Positions 8,574 through 17,876 of a stretch of DNA of 33,999 bases are shown in pieces; position 1 is the first letter of the stretch, and the number at the start of each line of letters is the position of its first letter. The notes beneath the pieces were generated by a model. The model made no database searches. It was given only the letters and a program-made list of their open reading frames with translations, and was not told the DNA's origin. The DNA is from Bacteroides reticulotermitis JCM 10512 (GTDB taxonomy: Bacteria > Bacteroidota > Bacteroidia > Bacteroidales > Bacteroidaceae). Position numbers and translations under genes: made by a program. The stretch is taken from assembly GCF_000517545.1 (NCBI RefSeq), contig NZ_BAIV01000039.1:1-33999 (forward strand), given 5' to 3'.

Positions 8574-11500
8574 ATGGAAAAAAACAGATGGAATCAGAGG
8601 TTTATAACCTCATTGTTCATTACGTTTTTATGTGTGATGAGTAGTTTCGCACAAAACGTAATAAAAGGCTCAGTAAGTGATAGTAGCGGTGAACCGATAC
8701 CGGGAGTGTCCATTTTAGTAAAGGGCACAACTAGTGGGACTATTACGAACATGGACGGACAGTTCACGATCAATGCAAAGGAAAAAGACGTGCTGGTATT
8801 TACGTATATCGGTATGGCGAATCAGGAAATCAAAGTAAGTAATCAACGTTTATTGTCTGTGACAATGAAAGATGATGTTGCTTCACTTGATGAAGTTATT
8901 GTGGTTGGATACGGTACACAAAAGCGTGGTAGTATTACCGCAGCTGTTTCTACGGTGTCTGACAAAGAATTAATGAAGGCTCCAACAATGAGTATCAGTA
9001 ATATTGTTGGGTCTCGTATTGCCGGAGTTGCCGCAGTGCAATCCAGTGGACAACCGGGATCGGATAATGCTGCATTAACCATGCGTGGGCAAGGTGGAAT
9101 TGTATATGTAATTGATGGAATCCGACGTACTTCTGCCGATTTCAATGGGTTAGACCCTAATGAGATCGAATCAGTCTCTGTGTTGAAAGACGCATCCGCA
9201 GTTGCCGTTTATGGTTTGGATGCTAACGGAGCTTTTATTGTTACCACGAAACAAGGTAAATCCGAAAAAATGTCCATCACCTACACAGGAACTGTTGGTG
9301 TTAGCGAAAATGCCCAGCAGCAAGAGTGGTTGGATGGCCCCGGATATGCATATTGGTATAATAAGGCGCGAGAGCTGCAAGGTGACTCTCCTATATTTAC
9401 ATCAGAAATGGTTCAGAAGATGAAAGACGGAGTTGATGGATGGGGAAATACGAATTGGTATGATAAAATCTATGGTACAGGCTTTCGTACACATCACAAT
9501 GTATCAGCGTCCGGAGGTAGCGAAAGAGTACGCTTCTTTGCATCCATTGGTTATTTGAAAGAAGAAGGTAACATTGATAAATACAATTATAACCGCTTAA
9601 ATCTTCGCTCCAATATCGATGCAAAACTAACCAAGAGCCTAACCTTTACGTTAGGAGTGTCGGGGCGTATCGAAAAAAGAGATGCACCACGATATTCCGC
9701 TAATCCGGATGATTGGCATAACGTGCCGCAGCAAATTGTGCGCGCGCTACCTTATGTACCGACTACTTACGAATACCAAGGCAACACATATAGTGTATCT
9801 ACGCCTACTGCTTCTTCACCGGTATCACCCTTGGCTTCTATCAATGAATCCGGTTACAGCAAGAATAATACATCCTATATTCAGACTAATTTTAGTTTGA
9901 AGTACGATGCTCCCTGGCTCAAAGGATTAAGTTTTAAATTCCAAGGCGCATATGATTTGACTTACTATTTCAGTAAGGTCTTGACTAATCCATATAAAAC
10001 ACTGATAATGAGTTTGCCCAACGCTGAGTCAACCGACTTGAAATATACTTTGGGCAATGATGCTACAGGCAATACAGTTAGCTTAAGCGAGGCAGCTTCT
10101 CGTGGATATACATTTACTACACAATCGAGCATCACTTATGATAATAAGTTTGGTAAGCATACAGTTGGCGCATTATTGTTGGCGGAAACACGAGAAAATA
10201 AGAGTAATGCGTTAAGTGCCACAGGATATGGATTGGACTTCATTGAACTGGATGAATTGAGTAATATTATAGATAAAACCGGACTTGGAGATACTAAGTT
10301 TCCTTCTATTGGTGGATATAGCGGACATACGCGAGTTGCCGGTTTTGTTGGACGTGCCAATTATAACTATGATGACAAATACTATTTGGAAGCATCCATG
10401 AGATATGACGGTAGTTACCTGTTTGGTGGTATGAATAAGCGTTGGGTAGCTTTACCGGGAGTCTCTGCCGGTTGGAGAATAAATAATGAAAGTTGGTTTA
10501 ATGCCGATTGGGTTAATAACTTAAAACTAAGAGCCGGTATCGGTAAAACAGCAACGAGTGGTGTAAGTGCATTCCAATGGAGAAACACAATGGGTATTAA
10601 CAAAAATGCGGTAATTATCGGTGGAAGTAGCCAAACAATGATGTATGCCGATATATTAGGTAATCCTAATTTGTCGTGGGCGCAGTGTTTAAACTACAAT
10701 TTAGGAGTTGACGCTACTTTGTGGAATGGCTTGCTAGGTGTGGAGTTTGATGTGTTCTATAAGTATGAGTATGATATATTGTCAAGGATTACCGGATCGT
10801 ATGCCCCATCAAGAGGTGGATACTATTTTAGTTCAGGCAATGTGAACAAAAGTGATTATAAAGGCTTTGACGTGACATTAACTCACAATAATCATATTAA
10901 CAATTTCAACTATGGTGTTAAGGTTATATGGTCTTACGCTTATGGACGTTGGCTGAAAGTGGTTACTGATTCTGAAAATGCTCCTGAATATCAGCGTTTG
11001 ACGGGTAAGCAAATCGGGACTAAGTATGGTTTTATAGCCAATGGATTGTATCAAAGTGACGAGGATATTGCAAATTATACGACTGTAAAAGGGTATAAAG
11101 CACTTCCCGGATATATTAAATACGTCGATCGGAATGGTGATGGTATCGTAACTGCTGCTCAGGATCAAGGTTATGTAGGTAAGAGTTCTACCCCCACCCA
11201 TACAGGTTCGATGAACCTGTTCGGTAGCTGGAAAGGATTTGATTTTGATTTACTGTTCTCTTGGGGCTTGAATAACTCAGTCGCTTTGACCGGGCAGTAC
11301 ACTTCAAGCGGTTCTGAGGGAGTACAAGATAATACTTCATTCACCAAACCCTTCTACCACGGTGGTAATTCTCCCGCTTTCTTAGTTGAGAATTCCTGGA
11401 CACCCGATCATACTAATGCAGAGTTTCCACGTCTGGAGATTTCCGGTCCCAGTAATAATAACGGTTTTTCTTCAACGTTCTGGTATCGGAGTGGTAACTA

Positions 11501-11717
11501 TATGCGTTTAAAGACAGCACAGCTTGGTTACAACTTTCCTAAAAAGTGGTTGGCACCTTCCGGTATAGAAGGTTTGAGACTTTACGTGGAAGGCTATAAT
11601 CTATTTACTTTAAGCGGGCTTACTAAGTATAATATCGATCCGGAGTCTCCGGCGGTTAATAACGGTTATTACCCACAACAAAGAACCTATACGTTCGGTA
11701 TGAAACTAACATTCTAA
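8574..11717 (+). CDS. SusC/RagA-type TonB-dependent glycan importer
   Basis: A 1047-residue outer-membrane protein. A signal peptide ends near SSFA (residue 26). A CarboxypepD_reg-like domain follows (VSDSSGEPIPGVSILVKG, about 30-110), then the SusC signature DEVIVVGYGTQKRGSITAAV and a plug domain with VYVIDGIRR and VSVLKDASAVAVYG. The rest is a 22-strand barrel ending in the family C-terminal strand YTFGMKLTF. It pairs with the SusD 12 bases downstream to take up oligosaccharides with TonB energy. No anti-sigma-interacting N-terminal extension is seen, which agrees with ROK rather than ECF-sigma control. Confidence 0.95.
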   Translation: MEKNRWNQRFITSLFITFLCVMSSFAQNVIKGSVSDSSGEPIPGVSILVKGTTSGTITNMDGQFTINAKEKDVLVFTYIGMANQEIKVSNQRLLSVTMKDDVASLDEVIVVGYGTQKRGSITAAVSTVSDKELMKAPTMSISNIVGSRIAGVAAVQSSGQPGSDNAALTMRGQGGIVYVIDGIRRTSADFNGLDPNEIESVSVLKDASAVAVYGLDANGAFIVTTKQGKSEKMSITYTGTVGVSENAQQQEWLDGPGYAYWYNKARELQGDSPIFTSEMVQKMKDGVDGWGNTNWYDKIYGTGFRTHHNVSASGGSERVRFFASIGYLKEEGNIDKYNYNRLNLRSNIDAKLTKSLTFTLGVSGRIEKRDAPRYSANPDDWHNVPQQIVRALPYVPTTYEYQGNTYSVSTPTASSPVSPLASINESGYSKNNTSYIQTNFSLKYDAPWLKGLSFKFQGAYDLTYYFSKVLTNPYKTLIMSLPNAESTDLKYTLGNDATGNTVSLSEAASRGYTFTTQSSITYDNKFGKHTVGALLLAETRENKSNALSATGYGLDFIELDELSNIIDKTGLGDTKFPSIGGYSGHTRVAGFVGRANYNYDDKYYLEASMRYDGSYLFGGMNKRWVALPGVSAGWRINNESWFNADWVNNLKLRAGIGKTATSGVSAFQWRNTMGINKNAVIIGGSSQTMMYADILGNPNLSWAQCLNYNLGVDATLWNGLLGVEFDVFYKYEYDILSRITGSYAPSRGGYYFSSGNVNKSDYKGFDVTLTHNNHINNFNYGVKVIWSYAYGRWLKVVTDSENAPEYQRLTGKQIGTKYGFIANGLYQSDEDIANYTTVKGYKALPGYIKYVDRNGDGIVTAAQDQGYVGKSSTPTHTGSMNLFGSWKGFDFDLLFSWGLNNSVALTGQYTSSGSEGVQDNTSFTKPFYHGGNSPAFLVENSWTPDHTNAEFPRLEISGPSNNNGFSSTFWYRSGNYMRLKTAQLGYNFPKKWLAPSGIEGLRLYVEGYNLFTLSGLTKYNIDPESPAVNNGYYPQQRTYTFGMKLTF

Positions 11718-11729
11718 AAACGGAATCAT

Positions 11730-13361
11730 ATGAAAAAAATAATTCTAAATATAACATTACTACTAGCGTTAGGCTTTGCTATAAGCTCTTGTAATGATTG
11801 GCTCGATGGGGTTGAACAAACATCGACAGTGAGTGATGAAATTGTCTGGCAAGATGAATCGTATGTTGATAAATACGTCAATGCGTTTTATACGTTTTTA
11901 AATAAGTATGGTCAATTTGGAGAAGCGCAATTCTCAGGCTCTTTAACAGAAGGGTTGACAGATACTTTTAAATACGGTTCTGTTGCTTTAGGGCATCGGG
12001 CCGGACATCCGAACAACTATGTCACTAATCCGGATGTGATTAGTCCGGATGGCTGCTTATACAGTATTTGGACAGAAGACTTGGCATATGGCAATATCCG
12101 GCAGATGAATCAGTTCTTGGTTCTGCAAAAGAAATACTCAAAATTCTCCGTAGAGAAAAATGAATTATGGGAAGCACAAGTTCGTTTCTTCCGTGCTTAC
12201 ATTTATTTCCAACTAGCCAAGCGTCATGGGGGAGTTATCTTGTATGACAATATTCCCGAATCGAATGACAAGGCTCGTAGTACGGCAGCAGAGACTTGGC
12301 AGTTTATAGCCGATGATTTGGATTACGCAGCTGCAAAGCTTCCGAAAGGCTGGGATGTTACAAATAAAGGTCGTGTGACAAAAGGAGCTGCTTACGCGTT
12401 AAAATCACGCGCTATGCTGTATGCCGAACGTTGGCTGGATGCTTATAATGCTGCTGATGAAGTAGAGAAACTCGAGTTATATGATTTAGTCGATGATTAT
12501 GCGGATGCCTGGAAGGGTAGTAATGTAGAATCTATTTTAGAGTTTGATTATAATCAAGCTACCGGCCCAAGTCATTCTTTCGATCAATGGTATGTACCTG
12601 CAAGTGATGGGTATAATTATGGTGCAACAGGAACTCCCACACAAGAGATGGTAGAGTGTTACGAAGACAAAAACGGGAATAAAGTAGACTGGACCACATG
12701 GCATAGTACAACGACCGATACTCCTCCTTACAGTGAGTTAGAACCTCGTTTTGCAGCAACAGTTATTTATCGAGGATCTACGTGGAAAGGAAAAGTCATG
12801 GACTGTAGCGTCGGTGGACTAAATGGAGAATTTATGTCTTATCGCGAGCAAGCATACTCTTTCGGAAAGACGACTACCGGTTATTTCCTGCGCAAGCTGC
12901 TTGATGAAAAGCTGCTTGATGTGGAGAATATCCTGAGTTCGCAAGCATGGGTTGAGATTCGTTTTGCAGAAGTGTTGCTGAATAAAGCGGAAGCCGCCTA
13001 TAGACTAAATCGGATCGGCGAAGCGCAATCATTAATGAATCGTGTACGTGGACGTAAGGGAGTGAATCTTCCCGGCAAATCTTCTTCCGGCGATACATGG
13101 TTTAAAGACTATCGCAATGAGCGCAAAGTAGAGTTAGCTTATGAAGGACATTTATTCTGGGATATGCGTCGTTGGAAGCTTGCTCATATAGAGTACAATA
13201 ACTATCGTTGTCACGGCATCAAAATAACGAATAATACGTATGAGTACGTAGACTGTGATGGGTTGGACCGCAAGTTCCCACAGAAGCTGTATGTTTTGCC
13301 TATTCCAACTCTCGAGTTGAATACCAATGCGTTGATAGAACAATATGATGAGTGGAAATAA
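11730..13361 (+). CDS. SusD/RagB-type glycan-binding lipoprotein
   Basis: A 543-residue surface lipoprotein with a signal peptide and lipobox (AISSC, Cys 21). The SusD-like N-terminal domain has the helical TPR pattern (LWEAQVRFFRAYIYFQLAKR, then TKGAAYALKSRAMLYAERW). The C-terminal RagB/SusD domain holds AEVLLNKAEAAYRL, RNERKVELAYEGHLFWDMRR and the ending LYVLPIP...ELNTN typical of the family. It caps the adjacent SusC and binds the glycan. Aromatic residues are frequent, but the binding site cannot be picked out by eye. Confidence 0.95.
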   Translation: MKKIILNITLLLALGFAISSCNDWLDGVEQTSTVSDEIVWQDESYVDKYVNAFYTFLNKYGQFGEAQFSGSLTEGLTDTFKYGSVALGHRAGHPNNYVTNPDVISPDGCLYSIWTEDLAYGNIRQMNQFLVLQKKYSKFSVEKNELWEAQVRFFRAYIYFQLAKRHGGVILYDNIPESNDKARSTAAETWQFIADDLDYAAAKLPKGWDVTNKGRVTKGAAYALKSRAMLYAERWLDAYNAADEVEKLELYDLVDDYADAWKGSNVESILEFDYNQATGPSHSFDQWYVPASDGYNYGATGTPTQEMVECYEDKNGNKVDWTTWHSTTTDTPPYSELEPRFAATVIYRGSTWKGKVMDCSVGGLNGEFMSYREQAYSFGKTTTGYFLRKLLDEKLLDVENILSSQAWVEIRFAEVLLNKAEAAYRLNRIGEAQSLMNRVRGRKGVNLPGKSSSGDTWFKDYRNERKVELAYEGHLFWDMRRWKLAHIEYNNYRCHGIKITNNTYEYVDCDGLDRKFPQKLYVLPIPTLELNTNALIEQYDEWK

Positions 13362-13377
13362 CTAAAATCTTGTAACA

Positions 13378-15051
13378 ATGAAAACTAAAATATTATCAAT
13401 TATTTCAATCATTACGTTTCTAGCAGGTATGAGTGCGTGTCATAGTCCGGAGGATTTCAACCCGACTATTGAAAAGAATGGAATTAATAATCTGACAGCC
13501 TCTTTTCCGGATGATGATCGTGATGAAAATAGCTTCAAAAGCGAAATAGACTATGTTAATCGTGTCATTAAGGTGGTTTTCCCATATAATTATCCGAGGT
13601 TATCTGATAATGTATTGCAGACATCTGCTTTGAAGAAGATGCGTGTTATTGCTGATCTGGACAACAATGTCTATGTTTCTCCTTCTTTGTTATATTTAGA
13701 TATGACGAAAGAAAATTATATTACTGTAAGAGATCAGACCGGTGCAAAGAATGAATATAAAATAGTGCCGGAGATACGTAAGAGTAACGAATGTGCCATT
13801 ACTAAATACCTGATTCCAAGCCTTAGTCTACTGGGAGTTATCAATGAGAATGCCAAGGTTATATCTTTAATCAGCGTGGAGAGTATAGGTGAAGAGTTGG
13901 CGGATGTCACGATATCTCATGGAGCCACCATTTCACCGGATCCTACTAAAGTGGCATTAAATTATGATCAGGAACAGAAGGTTACTATAACTGCACAAGA
14001 CGGTACTAGCAAGGCTGTATATACGATAAAGAAAGAAATACCGGAAAAAATTGCATCCGGCTTACGCGCCAATAGTGCGAAATTGTTGTGGGTTAAGAAA
14101 CTTACAGATGTTGGTATCACAAGCAATGATCTAACCACGGGAATCGCTGCAATCAACAATTACGTGGTCATTAATGACCGGGCAAACAGCAATGCTGTTT
14201 ATTTGGATGGGCGTACAGGTGCTAATATGGGTAATATCAATATAAGCAGTATTGCCGGAAGTTTGACTAACTTCTACGCTACAGCCGATGATGAAGATAA
14301 TATCCTGTTTTGTAACCTAATTCCCAATGCCGGTGCTACCTTTACCGTATGGAGAGTTAAGGGAATTAATGACACACCGAAAAAGTACATAGAGTTTAAT
14401 GTAACCTCTGCCATAGGCCGTAAACTCTCTATACAGGGAAGTCTGGATGGAAATGCGATAATTACAGCTCCTTATTACAATACAGCGGGGCAGTTCGCTC
14501 GTTGGCAAGTGGTAAATGGAGTGTTGAAGTCGCAGACCCCGGAATTAGTCGTAACTCAAGGCTTAGGAGGCTGGGGGACTAATGCCGATGTGATCTATTC
14601 AAACGGTGCAGATCCCACAAGTGATTACTTTGCAGCGTTTTACTCTACACCAAGAAATGTTTGCTGGTTTGATGGAAAGACACATACTATTAAAGCGAAT
14701 GGTCCTGAAATCAGTGGAAACTGGATTCAGAATGCGATAGACTATACGGTCTTTAATAAGGTACCTTATGCTCTTTCAAACTCGGTAAATAGCTTTACTT
14801 GGGGAACGGACGATAGTATTTATTTGTTTGATCTCTCCGGTAATTCATTAACTAATCAACCTGTTAAGTTCGGAAGTGATGGGCTGGGAGTTAACGGAAA
14901 CTACGGTGCCAAAGCATTGGGCAAACAAAATGCGAATGGTACAGGTGATGTAGCTCTGAAAGTTTCATCAGACGGTTACTATCTATATATCTATTTTATG
15001 TTTACCAATGGGTACATCGGTTGTGTACAATGTGACTGTATTGATATGTAA
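13378..15051 (+). CDS. DUF5018 surface lipoprotein (SusE-position)
   Basis: A 557-residue lipoprotein (lipobox MSAC, Cys 21) that fits the DUF5018 family found after SusD genes. Two N-terminal immunoglobulin-like repeats are suggested by SEIDYVNRVIKVVFPYN and a second beta-rich unit ending in KAVYTIKKEIP. A C-terminal part rich in W, G and Y follows (about residues 235-555) and may be a propeller-like domain. The expected role is glycan binding at the cell surface to help the SusC/D pair. It starts 16 bases after SusD and is followed by a terminator-like hairpin. Confidence 0.75.
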   Translation: MKTKILSIISIITFLAGMSACHSPEDFNPTIEKNGINNLTASFPDDDRDENSFKSEIDYVNRVIKVVFPYNYPRLSDNVLQTSALKKMRVIADLDNNVYVSPSLLYLDMTKENYITVRDQTGAKNEYKIVPEIRKSNECAITKYLIPSLSLLGVINENAKVISLISVESIGEELADVTISHGATISPDPTKVALNYDQEQKVTITAQDGTSKAVYTIKKEIPEKIASGLRANSAKLLWVKKLTDVGITSNDLTTGIAAINNYVVINDRANSNAVYLDGRTGANMGNINISSIAGSLTNFYATADDEDNILFCNLIPNAGATFTVWRVKGINDTPKKYIEFNVTSAIGRKLSIQGSLDGNAIITAPYYNTAGQFARWQVVNGVLKSQTPELVVTQGLGGWGTNADVIYSNGADPTSDYFAAFYSTPRNVCWFDGKTHTIKANGPEISGNWIQNAIDYTVFNKVPYALSNSVNSFTWGTDDSIYLFDLSGNSLTNQPVKFGSDGLGVNGNYGAKALGKQNANGTGDVALKVSSDGYYLYIYFMFTNGYIGCVQCDCIDM

Positions 15052-15068
15052 GAATGTGCTTGTCTCAG

Positions 15069-15104
15069 AATAAAGCCTGTATCTCTTCAGGTGCAGGCTT
15101 TATT
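15069..15104 (+). terminator. Hairpin terminator or attenuator inside the operon
   Basis: A perfect 11-bp stem, AATAAAGCCTG (15069-15079) against CAGGCTTTATT (15094-15104), encloses a 14-base loop and is followed by TTCAATTT. It sits between the SusC/D/DUF5018 genes and the GHL10-like genes. It probably stops some transcripts, or stabilises the 3' end, so binding proteins are made in excess over enzymes. Confidence 0.7.
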
Positions 15105-15127
15105 TTCAATTTAAAAAACACTTGATA

Positions 15128-16504
15128 ATGGAACCTAAATTAAAGTTGATTAAGACACTGATTGGAGTCTTTATCGCCAGTTTTTGTATAGCGTGTGGCA
15201 ATGATGGTCCGAAAGACTATTGGGGCGATACGGGAGGTGGGGGAGGAAAAGAACCTACAGAAAATCCAAATGCAGCTAAGCCTCGCTATATTTGGGTCGA
15301 TGCGGCGGCTAACTTCCCGGATTTCGCCAATAGTAAAGAGAATATAGCCCGAGATTTAGCATCGGCTAAGGATGCCGGATTTACAGACATTGTGGTGGAC
15401 GTGCGTCCGAATACCGGAGATGTCTTGTTTACCACCAATGTGGTAGACCAAGTGAAATTTCTGTATGCCTGGGTGGGAGGTAATTATACCAAAATAGAAC
15501 GAACAGCTACTTGGGACTATTTGCAGGCTTTTGTTGATGAGGCTCGTAAGCAAGGGCTTCGTATTCACGCCGCTATTAATACATTTGTTGGTGGAAGTCA
15601 ATCGGATGGAGGTACAGGAATGCTATACCGTGATCAGTCTAAAACTGCTTGGGCAACCCAAATGAATATGCTGACAGGCATTGTGAACGTAATGAATACG
15701 AGTGAGAGCACAAAGTTCTTGAATCCGGCTAATCCGGAAGTCCAGACCTACCTCTGCAATCTACTTAAAGACTTAGCCAAATATGACTTGGATGGAATCT
15801 TTTTAGATCGAGGACGATTTCTGAACCTACAATCCGATTTTTCGGATGAATCTCGTAAGCAGTTTGAAGCATACTTAGGAGGGACTAAGATACAGAATTA
15901 TCCGTCCGATATTTTACTTCCGGGTTCAACAAGCCTTCCGTCTACCTATCCGCCGTACATGACTAAATGGTTGGAGTTTCGCGCCAAGGTAATCTGCGAC
16001 TTTATGCAGAAAGCACGTTCGGCTGTAAAAGAGACCAATTCGAAAATAAAGTTCGGTGTTTATGTAGGAGGATGGTATTCTACTTATTATGATGTGGGTG
16101 TCAATTGGGCGGCCTCGACATACGACACTTCCCGGTATTACAACTGGGCTACAAGTAAATATAAGGACTATGGTTATGCAGCGTTTATGGACCATATGCT
16201 TATTGGTGCTTATGCCTCCCCGTTAAAAGTTCAGGGTACTACCGAGTGGACAATGGCAGGCTTTTGCGCACTGGCTAAAGATAAAATAAAGAATGCGTGT
16301 CCGATCGTTGCCGGAGGACCGGATGTAGGAAACTGGGATGCCAACAATCAAGCCACTCAGGAGCAGGAAAACCAAGCAATTGTCCAATCCGTCAAGGCGT
16401 GTATGGACGTTTGTGACGGATACTTCCTCTTTGATATGATTCATTTGAAAAAGGCTAGTCAATGGCAATACGCGAAAGAAGGTATTGATTTGGCTATCAA
16501 GTAA
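15128..16504 (+). CDS. GHL10-like (family 10 glycosylhydrolase-like) lipoprotein, copy 1
   Basis: A 458-residue lipoprotein (lipobox CIAC) with a GHL10/DUF187-like TIM barrel. Recognisable strands are RYIWVDAAANFPDF, DIVVDVRPNTGDVLF, LRIHAAINTFVGG, LDGIFLDRGRF (D222, D227) and IKFGVYVGGWY. The DG(I/L)xLDR motif is shared with both downstream paralogues and is where GHL10-type enzymes carry active-site acid residues. The presumed role is hydrolysis of a glycan at the surface or periplasm; the substrate is unknown. I start at the ATG at 15128 rather than the in-frame TTG at 15122. A glycine-rich linker after the lipid anchor (TGGGGGKE) is typical of surface-exposed Bacteroides lipoproteins. Confidence 0.75.
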   Translation: MEPKLKLIKTLIGVFIASFCIACGNDGPKDYWGDTGGGGGKEPTENPNAAKPRYIWVDAAANFPDFANSKENIARDLASAKDAGFTDIVVDVRPNTGDVLFTTNVVDQVKFLYAWVGGNYTKIERTATWDYLQAFVDEARKQGLRIHAAINTFVGGSQSDGGTGMLYRDQSKTAWATQMNMLTGIVNVMNTSESTKFLNPANPEVQTYLCNLLKDLAKYDLDGIFLDRGRFLNLQSDFSDESRKQFEAYLGGTKIQNYPSDILLPGSTSLPSTYPPYMTKWLEFRAKVICDFMQKARSAVKETNSKIKFGVYVGGWYSTYYDVGVNWAASTYDTSRYYNWATSKYKDYGYAAFMDHMLIGAYASPLKVQGTTEWTMAGFCALAKDKIKNACPIVAGGPDVGNWDANNQATQEQENQAIVQSVKACMDVCDGYFLFDMIHLKKASQWQYAKEGIDLAIK

Positions 16505-16534
16505 AATAATAACAAGCTTTTAGACTAAAATAGT

Positions 16535-17863
16535 ATGAAAAAAATAGCAATAACATTTTTATCAGGCTTATTACTGATTGCTTTCGGTGCATGCAAAGCA
16601 TCCAAAGGCGAGACTTCAGAAACAAAGACTAAGCCGGCTTTAATGTGGTTTGATGCGGAAGCTAATTTCGAACGTTTCAGTCATCCGGATTCAATCGATT
16701 TTTATTTGAATAAAATAAAAGCACTGGGCTTTACGCATGCAGTAGTTGATGTGCGCCCTATTACCGGTGAAGTATTGTTTGATACGGAGTATGCACCTAA
16801 AATGCACGAATGGCAAGGAGCAGAACGTCCGGATTTCGATTATTTGGGACATTTTATACAGAAAGCTCATGAGCTGGGGATAGAGGTTCATGCTTCTCTC
16901 AATGTGTTTGTAGCCGGACATAATTATTTTGACCGGGGACTTATATATTCTTCGCATCCCGAATGGGCATCTGTTGTTTACACCCCCAAGGGGCTGACGT
17001 CGATAACCAACCAGAAAGAGAAATACTCAGCAATGGTTAACCCGGTTAACGAAGAGTTTCAGGTGCATATTCTCAATGTTTTGAAAGACTTGGTAAAACG
17101 TTATCCGAACTTAGACGGTTTAATGTTGGACAGAGTACGCTATGATGGAATCTCTGCTGACTTTTCTGAACTTTCCCGACAGAAGTTTGAGAATTACATC
17201 GGTCAGAAGGTTGAAAAGTTTCCGGAAGATATATTCGAATGGAAACAGGATGCGAACAGTAAATACTATCCTGCACGTGGCAAACACTTCTTGAAATGGA
17301 TCGAGTGGCGCACCAAAAATATCTATGACTTCATGGCTCGTGCTCGTAAAGAAGTAAAAGCCGTCAATCCGAAAATCTCATTCGGAACTTATACCGGAGC
17401 ATGGTACCCATCCTATTACGAAGTCGGAGTGAACTTTGCCAGCAACCAATACGATCCAAGTAAGGATTTTGACTGGGCTACTCCTGAATACAAGAATTTT
17501 GGTTATGCTGAGCTGATCGATCTTTATACAACGGGCAATTATTATACCGATATAACGATTGAGGAGTATAAAAACAACAACCGCAGCATCTGGAATGAAA
17601 CCGATTCGCAAGCACAATCGGGCATTTGGTATTGTGTGGAAGGGTCTTGCCAAAAACTGCACGAGATAATGAAGGAAAATAAGTTTATGGGAGGCATATT
17701 GGTGAATCAGTTTTATGATAATCCTGAAAAGCTATCCAAAACAATCGAAATGAATCTCAAGGCATCGGATGGATTGATGGTATTTGATATTGTACATATT
17801 ATTGACAAAGGATTGTGGAAAGAGGTAGAGTCGGGGATGAGAGCCGGACAAGCTCTGAAATAA
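16535..17863 (+). CDS. GHL10-like lipoprotein, copy 2
   Basis: A 442-residue paralogue of the preceding gene, with lipobox AFGAC (Cys 20). The same strand motifs occur in order: ALMWFDAEANFERFSHPDS, AVVDVRPITGEVLFDT, EVHASLNVFVAGH, LDGLMLDRVRYD (D194, D199) and ISFGTYTGAWYPSYYEVGVN. It lies closer to copy 3 than to copy 1: both carry NFERFS.PDS, the LDRxRYD form and KFPEDI.EW. Thirty bases separate it from copy 1 and 13 from copy 3. Probably a glycoside hydrolase of unknown specificity. Confidence 0.75.
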   Translation: MKKIAITFLSGLLLIAFGACKASKGETSETKTKPALMWFDAEANFERFSHPDSIDFYLNKIKALGFTHAVVDVRPITGEVLFDTEYAPKMHEWQGAERPDFDYLGHFIQKAHELGIEVHASLNVFVAGHNYFDRGLIYSSHPEWASVVYTPKGLTSITNQKEKYSAMVNPVNEEFQVHILNVLKDLVKRYPNLDGLMLDRVRYDGISADFSELSRQKFENYIGQKVEKFPEDIFEWKQDANSKYYPARGKHFLKWIEWRTKNIYDFMARARKEVKAVNPKISFGTYTGAWYPSYYEVGVNFASNQYDPSKDFDWATPEYKNFGYAELIDLYTTGNYYTDITIEEYKNNNRSIWNETDSQAQSGIWYCVEGSCQKLHEIMKENKFMGGILVNQFYDNPEKLSKTIEMNLKASDGLMVFDIVHIIDKGLWKEVESGMRAGQALK

Positions 17864-17876
17864 GAATAATAAAGAT

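Noticed and set aside
8843..9145. Antisense open frames inside SusC and other large genes
   Set aside because: They are opposite-strand shadows of strongly supported genes, with low-complexity or unlikely protein sequence.
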